A stretch of DNA of 12,539 bases from an uncultured Cellvibrio sp. (GTDB taxonomy: Bacteria > Pseudomonadota > Gammaproteobacteria > Pseudomonadales > Cellvibrionaceae), in contig CAMPIG010000091.1 in NCBI GenBank assembly GCA_946886255.1, forward strand, positions 1-12,539, in the 5' to 3' direction. Every line of letters starts with the position of its first letter. Within the stretch, counting starts at the first letter, position 1. Position numbers and translations under genes: made by a program. A model generated the notes under the pieces. That model ran no database searches and was not told the origin of the DNA. It saw nothing but the letters and a program-made list of their open reading frames with translations. Shown here in pieces: positions 8,198-12,539 of this stretch.

Positions 8198-8935
8198 ATG
8201 AAGTCACTAACAGCCCGTAAAATTACCCGTGGACTAACAAGCTTAATTATAGGCTTGCCTTTGGTACTTACCCATTTTGCCTCCGCGCAAACTTATGTTC
8301 CAGCGCAGTTTGGCAGCACGCTCAGCTATATCGAACAAACCATAACCATGCCAGAATTAACCGCAGACCAGCCTGTTGTTGCGGTGTATTGCCAGACTGA
8401 CGTGGATGTAAATGGGATGACCAGCGACGTGGTCTGCTTCGAAAAAGAAGGGTTTGACCAATTAAGAGATCAAACCGCCGATGCAGTCAGCGGCCGACAA
8501 TTTACACCGGCACAAGTCGATGGCAAAAAAGTACCGGTACGTATGCAGTTCCGTGTGATATACGCCAAGCTCGACGGCCAGCCGCCCATTATGTTGCTAC
8601 CAAACCTGGGCTACATGCAGAATAAATACGGCCACGATTACACTGATCCGCAAGAACGTCTGGACCAGCCGCAATGGTATGAACTTTATAAGCGTAACGA
8701 CTGGGCCGAAGGTTTACCCTTTTTCAGTCGCGAAGAAAACATGACGCGCGTGTTAGCCATGATTGACAAAAACGGTAACGTCGTCAGCGCCAGACGCTTG
8801 GAAGCCCAAAAAACCAACAAGCGCGATGTCATAGAAGTGGAAAAATCTGTGAAGAGAGCCAGCTTTATTCCCGGATTCTCGCGAGGAAAAGCTGAGCGTA
8901 TGCAGTATGTAGCGGTATTGCATTACACAGAATAA
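8198..8935 (+). CDS. Secreted protein with two TonB C-terminal-like half domains
   Basis: A 245-residue protein that I do not recognise by name. A signal peptide with a hydrophobic core at about 12-28 ends at ASA(30) before QT, so the mature protein should be free in the periplasm. Residues 59-123 follow the TonB_C pattern: alternating strand residues, a D-x-D-x-x-G turn (DVDVNG), a helix ending in AVSGRQFTPAQVDGKKVPV, then a strand. C65 and C80 could form a disulfide in it. Residues 181-244 repeat the pattern with MIDKNGNVVSARRLEA, a helix, and ASFIPGFSRGKAERMQYVAVL. Between them is an aromatic linker (QPQWYELYKRNDWAEGLPFF). The protein has no proline-rich spanner and no retained membrane anchor, so it cannot act as a complete TonB. 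Its place after the TBDR suggests a periplasmic accessory, perhaps binding the receptor or TonB. AGAGGA (8186-8191) lies six bases before the ATG. Confidence 0.72.
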   Translation: MKSLTARKITRGLTSLIIGLPLVLTHFASAQTYVPAQFGSTLSYIEQTITMPELTADQPVVAVYCQTDVDVNGMTSDVVCFEKEGFDQLRDQTADAVSGRQFTPAQVDGKKVPVRMQFRVIYAKLDGQPPIMLLPNLGYMQNKYGHDYTDPQERLDQPQWYELYKRNDWAEGLPFFSREENMTRVLAMIDKNGNVVSARRLEAQKTNKRDVIEVEKSVKRASFIPGFSRGKAERMQYVAVLHYTE

Positions 8936-8960
8936 TCGTAATCACCTCACATGGTGTTTC

Positions 8961-8993
8961 AAAAATAGGGCCTGTCACGGCCCTATTTTTTTT
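8961..8993 (+). terminator. Rho-independent terminator after the TonB_C-like gene
   Basis: AAAAATAGGGCC (8961-8972) and GGCCCTATTTTT (8979-8990) form a perfect 12-bp stem with a 6-base loop, followed by further T residues to 8993. The A-run/T-run symmetry means it could also work on the minus strand. Confidence 0.93.
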
Positions 8994-9009
8994 GTTTCTG
9001 ATTTCATCT

Positions 9010-9038
9010 TTGTTTACCGCACTAAATATTCTTATAAT
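9010..9038 (+). promoter_or_regulatory. Candidate sigma-70 promoter for chrA
   Basis: A perfect -10 box TATAAT at 9033-9038 is preceded by TTGTTT at 9010-9015 with a 17-bp spacer. Transcription would start near 9045, leaving a leader of about 35 bases before the chrA ATG. It lies just after the previous gene's terminator, which fits an independent transcription unit. Confidence 0.6.
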
Positions 9039-9080
9039 CTCTGGCACTACACGATCATTTATTTCAATGCAAATTTCCTT

Positions 9081-10316
9081 ATGAACGACGCACCTGCGCA
9101 ACAATCTCCTTTCTGGTCTATCTTCACCATCTTCCTCCGCCTGGGCCTCACCTCCTTCGGTGGCCCTGTAGCGCACCTGGGTTATTTTCGCGAAGAGTTT
9201 GTGGCGCGCCGTCAGTGGTTGAGCGAGCGCGATTATGCAGACCTTGTTGCCTTGTGCCAGTTTTTGCCGGGTCCGGCCAGTAGTCAGGTGGGTATGGCGT
9301 TGGGGCTTGGGCGAGGCGGTTACACCGGGGCTCTGGCGGCGTGGCTTGGTTTTACACTACCCTCCGCTATTCTGCTTATTCTCTTCGCATTAGGCATTAC
9401 ACATTATAGTGATGTGTTGCCACCCGGTGCATTGCATGGTTTGAAAGTGGTTGCCGTTGCTGTTGTCGCGCAGGCGGTGTGGGGAATGGCTCGTCATTTA
9501 TGTCCGGATGTGCCACGAATTTCTATCATGGCTGCGGCGGCTTGCGCGGTTTTGTTATTCTCGTCTACCTGGACACAGGTCGGCGTGATTATCGGTGCCG
9601 GTGCGCTTGGACTCTGGTTATTCGATACTGCCGTTTTTAATTCCGCTTCGGATTCAACGCTTCATTCATCGGCCGTTCACCCAACATCGACGCGACGTCA
9701 TCGTCGCACCGGTGCGTTGTGGTTAAGTATTTTTGCTGTGTTGCTCATCGCCTTGCCGATTATTGCGCACGCATTTTCCTCCCATACTCTTGCGATAATT
9801 GATGCATTTTATCGGGCTGGCTCGTTAGTGTTTGGTGGCGGTCATGTGGTATTGCCGCTGCTACAAGCAGAAGTGGTTCCTACTGACTGGGTCAATGAAG
9901 ATGCGTTCCTTGCCGGTTATGGCGCAGCACAAGCTGTACCCGGCCCCCTGTTCACCTTCGCGGCATTTCTCGGCGCGTCCATGCAGGGATTTTCCTCAGG
10001 TTGGCTGGGAGGCATCATCGCAGTAGTGGCTATTTTTTTGCCGTCATTTTTATTGATTGCCGGCGCATTGCCCTATTGGGATGTATGGCGAGGCAACTAC
10101 CGCGTGCAGGCAGCATTGACGGGTGTTAATGCAGGTGTGGTTGGTCTATTGCTCGCCGCGCTTTATGATCCGGTGTGGACCAGCGCTATTTATTCCGTAC
10201 AGGATTTTGCATTGGCATTGGTCGCATTGATCGCGTTGGTGTTTTGGAAGTTACCACCTTGGCTGGTTGTGATTGCTTGTGGCGTTGCGGGTTGGGGCTT
10301 GTCTGTTGCGTTCTAA
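9081..10316 (+). CDS. chrA: ChrA family chromate transporter (two-domain CHR)
   Basis: Inner-membrane transporter of the CHR superfamily, which exports chromate and gives resistance. The 411 residues fit the long-chain form with two homologous halves. The first CHR half (about 10-180) has LGLTSFGGPVAHLGYFREEF near the start, then QFLPGPASSQVGMALG. The second (about 230-405) has AGSLVFGGGHVVLPLLQAEV and AAQAVPGPLFTFAAFLGA, matching the FGGG and PGP motifs of the family. A basic hydrophilic linker (STRRHRRTGALW) separates the halves, and most other sequence is hydrophobic membrane helix. The ATG at 9081 has no clear Shine-Dalgarno, but the first domain begins a few residues later, so the start is reasonable. 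The gene stands alone on its strand and converges on arsJ, with overlapping stop codons. No chrB-like regulator is visible. Actual chromate specificity is family-based inference. Confidence 0.93.
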   Translation: MNDAPAQQSPFWSIFTIFLRLGLTSFGGPVAHLGYFREEFVARRQWLSERDYADLVALCQFLPGPASSQVGMALGLGRGGYTGALAAWLGFTLPSAILLILFALGITHYSDVLPPGALHGLKVVAVAVVAQAVWGMARHLCPDVPRISIMAAAACAVLLFSSTWTQVGVIIGAGALGLWLFDTAVFNSASDSTLHSSAVHPTSTRRHRRTGALWLSIFAVLLIALPIIAHAFSSHTLAIIDAFYRAGSLVFGGGHVVLPLLQAEVVPTDWVNEDAFLAGYGAAQAVPGPLFTFAAFLGASMQGFSSGWLGGIIAVVAIFLPSFLLIAGALPYWDVWRGNYRVQAALTGVNAGVVGLLLAALYDPVWTSAIYSVQDFALALVALIALVFWKLPPWLVVIACGVAGWGLSVAF

Positions 10317-11545
10317 AGTTGCTGTGGGGAATTATTTTTTGGTAAAGCCACAGAAATAAACGCGGCTAACCCGATCAGGAATGCTGAAACCCACAAGCAG
10401 GCGGTAAGGCCAGCCACTTGATAGACCCATCCCGATAACAAAGTCCCCAACAAGCGTCCTGCCGCGTTCGCCATGTAATAAAAGCCCACATCCAGAGATA
10501 CGCCATCTTCCTTTGCGTAACTCACGATCAGGTAACTGTGCAGCGAAGAGTTAATCGCAAAAACAACACCAAACACCAACAACCCACCAATTAATACTGT
10601 TGCTATGGGTAAGTCGGTTTTCAAACCCAACGCAATTGCTGCTGGAATAATGGTGAGTACGACTGCCCATAACAAGGCTTCAGAACCACCGGGTGATGTA
10701 AGGGGCGATCTCTTTATTAATAACGGCGCGACAGATTGCACAATGCCATAACCAATCACCCAACACGCCAGAAAACCGCCGACCCACCAATAATCCCAGC
10801 CCAATTGACTACTCAAAAATACCGGCAAAGCGATAACAAACCAGACATCTCGAGCACCAAATAAAAACAACCGTGCTGCCGATAAGACATTGATAGCACG
10901 GCTTTTGGAAAATAATGTGCTGAACTTGGGCTTGGCTTTTGCTTTACCCAAGTCCTTTTTCAGCAACATCAAACTGGCTAACCAGATAACCAATAAAACG
11001 ACTGCCATTGCGACAACAGCACCGGTGAAACCAATCACCGCCAGCAAAGCCCCACCCAGAAAAAAACCGACGCCTTTCAGCGCATTTTTGGAGCCCGTCA
11101 ATAAAGCGACCCATTTAAATAGCTGGCCTTGTTGATCACCGGGAACCAGCAGTTTGATGGAGCTTTTTGCGCTCATTTTATTTAAATCTTTCGCGATACC
11201 CGATAACGTCTGCGCCGTCATGACCCATACAACCGTTAACATGGAGGCTGGTACAGCGAGCATCAACAAGGCGATAACCTGCAACACCAAACCAATATTC
11301 ATCGTGCGGTTTAAGCCGATGCGCGCACCGAGGTAGCCACCAACCAGATTGGTGACCACGCCAAAAATTTCATAAAACAAAAACAAGGCGGCAATTTGTA
11401 ATGGTGTGTAACCCAGCTGGTGAAAGTGCAGCACCACCAGCATACGCAAAGCCCCATCAGTCAAGGTAAATGCCCAATAATTACCGGTGACCACCAAGTA
11501 TTGTTTTACCTCGAGGCTCAACGGCTTTCGTGCTGTGGTTGTCAT
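10313..11545 (-). CDS. arsJ: Organoarsenical efflux MFS transporter ArsJ
   Basis: Inner-membrane major-facilitator protein of 410 residues that exports 1-arseno-3-phosphoglycerate, which then breaks down outside to arsenate and 3-phosphoglycerate. The N-terminal region has NYWAFTLTDGALRMLVVLHF and, further on, YEIFGVVTNLVGGYLGARIG. The diagnostic ArsJ stretch is LSGIAKDLNKMSAKSSIKLL, followed by TGSKNALKGVGFFLGGALL and AARLFLFGARDVWFVIALP. About twelve hydrophobic helices are apparent. The start is the ATG at 11543-11545, with AAGGA at 11553-11557 seven bases upstream. An upstream in-frame TTG (11564-11566) is rejected because the Shine-Dalgarno lies after it. The gene follows the GAPDH gene with only 10 bp between stop and start, and its ribosome-binding site touches the GAPDH stop codon, so the two are translated from one mRNA. 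The neighbour confirms the identification. Confidence 0.95.
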   Translation of the reverse strand: MTTTARKPLSLEVKQYLVVTGNYWAFTLTDGALRMLVVLHFHQLGYTPLQIAALFLFYEIFGVVTNLVGGYLGARIGLNRTMNIGLVLQVIALLMLAVPASMLTVVWVMTAQTLSGIAKDLNKMSAKSSIKLLVPGDQQGQLFKWVALLTGSKNALKGVGFFLGGALLAVIGFTGAVVAMAVVLLVIWLASLMLLKKDLGKAKAKPKFSTLFSKSRAINVLSAARLFLFGARDVWFVIALPVFLSSQLGWDYWWVGGFLACWVIGYGIVQSVAPLLIKRSPLTSPGGSEALLWAVVLTIIPAAIALGLKTDLPIATVLIGGLLVFGVVFAINSSLHSYLIVSYAKEDGVSLDVGFYYMANAAGRLLGTLLSGWVYQVAGLTACLWVSAFLIGLAAFISVALPKNNSPQQL

Positions 11546-11555
11546 AACAGAATCC

Positions 11556-12539
11556 TTAATCAGCAAGACCGACCAAACGCGCCAGTTCTACCGTCCGGTT
11601 AGCGTAACCCCATTCATTGTCATACCAGGCGTAAATTTTTACCTGCGTATCATTGATAACCAGAGTCGACAGTGCATCAATAATCGATGAACGCGAATCG
11701 CCACAATAATCGGTTGATACGAGAGGACGCTCTTCGAAACCAAGGATATCTTTCAGCTCAGCCTGACTCGCTGCTTTTAAGAAACTGTTGACCTCTTCTA
11801 CGCTTGTTGGACGCTCGACCTCAAAGACGCAATCCGTTAAGGATGCATTTGCCAATGGCACCCGGACAGCGTGTCCATTCAAACGCCCACGCAATTCCGG
11901 AAAAATTTCCGCAATGGCCGTTGCGGAACCCGTTGTGGTAGGAATTAAATTCGACCCGGATGCGCGCGCACGACGTAAATCTTTATGCGGTTGATCAAGA
12001 ATGGATTGTGTATTCGTCAAATCATGGATGGTTGTAATGGAGCCGTGGCGAATGCCCAGATGTTCGTGAATGACTTTTACAACCGGCGCCAGGCAATTGG
12101 TTGTGCAGGATGCCGCCGTTACAATGCGATGCTCGGCAGGCTTAAACCAATGATGATTAACCCCCATCACAATATTCAAAGCACCCTGCTCTTTCACCGG
12201 CGCACTCACAACCACGCGCTTTACACCTTGATCCAGATAAGCTTGTAATACCGCCACCGACTTCATCTTGCCGCTGGATTCAATGACGACATCGCAGCCG
12301 GACCAGTCGGTTTCAACGATGGATTTTTGGGTTGTTACTTTTATGGCGTGGCCGCTAATAAGAATGTGGTCGTCATTTGCCTGGACATCCTCCGGCCAGA
12401 TTCCTTGAACCGAATCAAACTTCAACAGGTGCGCATAAGTCGCTGCATCGGCGGCAGGATCATTGATCTGCACAAATTCAAATTCCGGCCAATGCCAGGA
12501 GGCACGCAACGCCAAACGGCCAATCCGACCAAATCCGTT
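11556..12539 (-). CDS. ArsJ-associated glyceraldehyde-3-phosphate dehydrogenase (5' end beyond window)
   Basis: Cytoplasmic NAD-dependent GAPDH that in arsJ operons uses arsenate in place of phosphate to make 1-arseno-3-phosphoglycerate for export by ArsJ. The frame is open to the right edge and begins there with [14 protein letters not shown], the NAD-binding loop, so only about six residues are missing; 327 are visible. The catalytic cysteine is in ASCTTNC (Cys codon 12105-12107) and the catalytic histidine in [28 protein letters not shown] and [11 protein letters not shown] near the C-terminus complete the family set. A TTG at 12513-12515 is an internal leucine codon, not a start. HDLTNTQ, where housekeeping GAPDHs usually have HAYTNDQ, fits the arsenic-linked subgroup as I recall it. 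The gene is upstream of and coupled to arsJ. Any regulator (often an ArsR-type repressor) would lie to the right of the window. Confidence 0.94.
   Translation of the reverse strand, partial: NGFGRIGRLALRASWHWPEFEFVQINDPAADAATYAHLLKFDSVQGIWPEDVQANDDHILISGHAIKVTTQKSIVETDWSGCDVVIESSGKMKSVAVLQAYLDQGVKRVVVSAPVKEQGALNIVMGVNHHWFKPAEHRIVTAASCTTNCLAPVVKVIHEHLGIRHGSITTIHDLTNTQSILDQPHKDLRRARASGSNLIPTTTGSATAIAEIFPELRGRLNGHAVRVPLANASLTDCVFEVERPTSVEEVNSFLKAASQAELKDILGFEERPLVSTDYCGDSRSSIIDALSTLVINDTQVKIYAWYDNEWGYANRTVELARLVGLAD

Noticed and set aside
9013..9038. TTTACC/TATAAT as the chrA promoter
   Set aside because: The spacer would be only 14 bp. TTGTTT at 9010-9015 gives the standard 17 bp with the same -10.

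Overview
The window reads as a piece of a gammaproteobacterial chromosome. It carries a CysB very close to the Enterobacteria/Pseudomonas type, a QorA-type quinone reductase, an ArsJ/GAPDH arsenate module like that of Pseudomonas, and a large TonB-dependent receptor (TBDR) beside a lipoprotein gene, a style common in Cellvibrionales and Alteromonadales. I see no insertion sequence, phage gene, tRNA, rRNA or CRISPR array. The order-level guess is inference from protein style, not from a marker gene.

Layout. (1) 1-3107, all minus strand: the 5' 306 codons of cysB (its 3' end lies off the left edge), a cytosolic 5'-nucleotidase of the cN-I/HAD type, and a QorA-like NADPH:quinone oxidoreductase. 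(2) 3108-3401: a divergent intergenic region with a strong PhoB-box-like array of three 7-bp units at exact 11-bp spacing. (3) 3402-8935, plus strand: a cysteine-rich, acidic, probably beta-helical surface lipoprotein; a 916-residue TBDR; and, after an intrinsic terminator, a secreted protein with two TonB C-terminal-like half domains. (4) 9081-10316, plus: a two-domain ChrA chromate transporter. (5) 10313-12539, minus, converging on chrA with interlocking stop codons: arsJ, preceded in the same operon by an ArsJ-associated GAPDH whose first few codons lie beyond the right edge.

How the genes may work together. GAPDH and ArsJ form a known two-gene arsenate detoxification pathway: GAPDH makes 1-arseno-3-phosphoglycerate and ArsJ exports it. 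ChrA expels chromate, which normally enters by sulfate transporters controlled by CysB. The lipoprotein/TBDR pair has the layout of an outer-membrane capture-and-import system. The Pho-like array suggests it is induced by phosphate starvation and may import a phosphorus-containing compound. The TonB_C-like protein encoded next is a plausible periplasmic accessory. This lipoprotein/TBDR/TonB_C-like trio is the best candidate for an undescribed system. Its substrate cannot be read from the sequence, and a weaker Fur-like site beside the Pho array leaves iron regulation as a rival reading.
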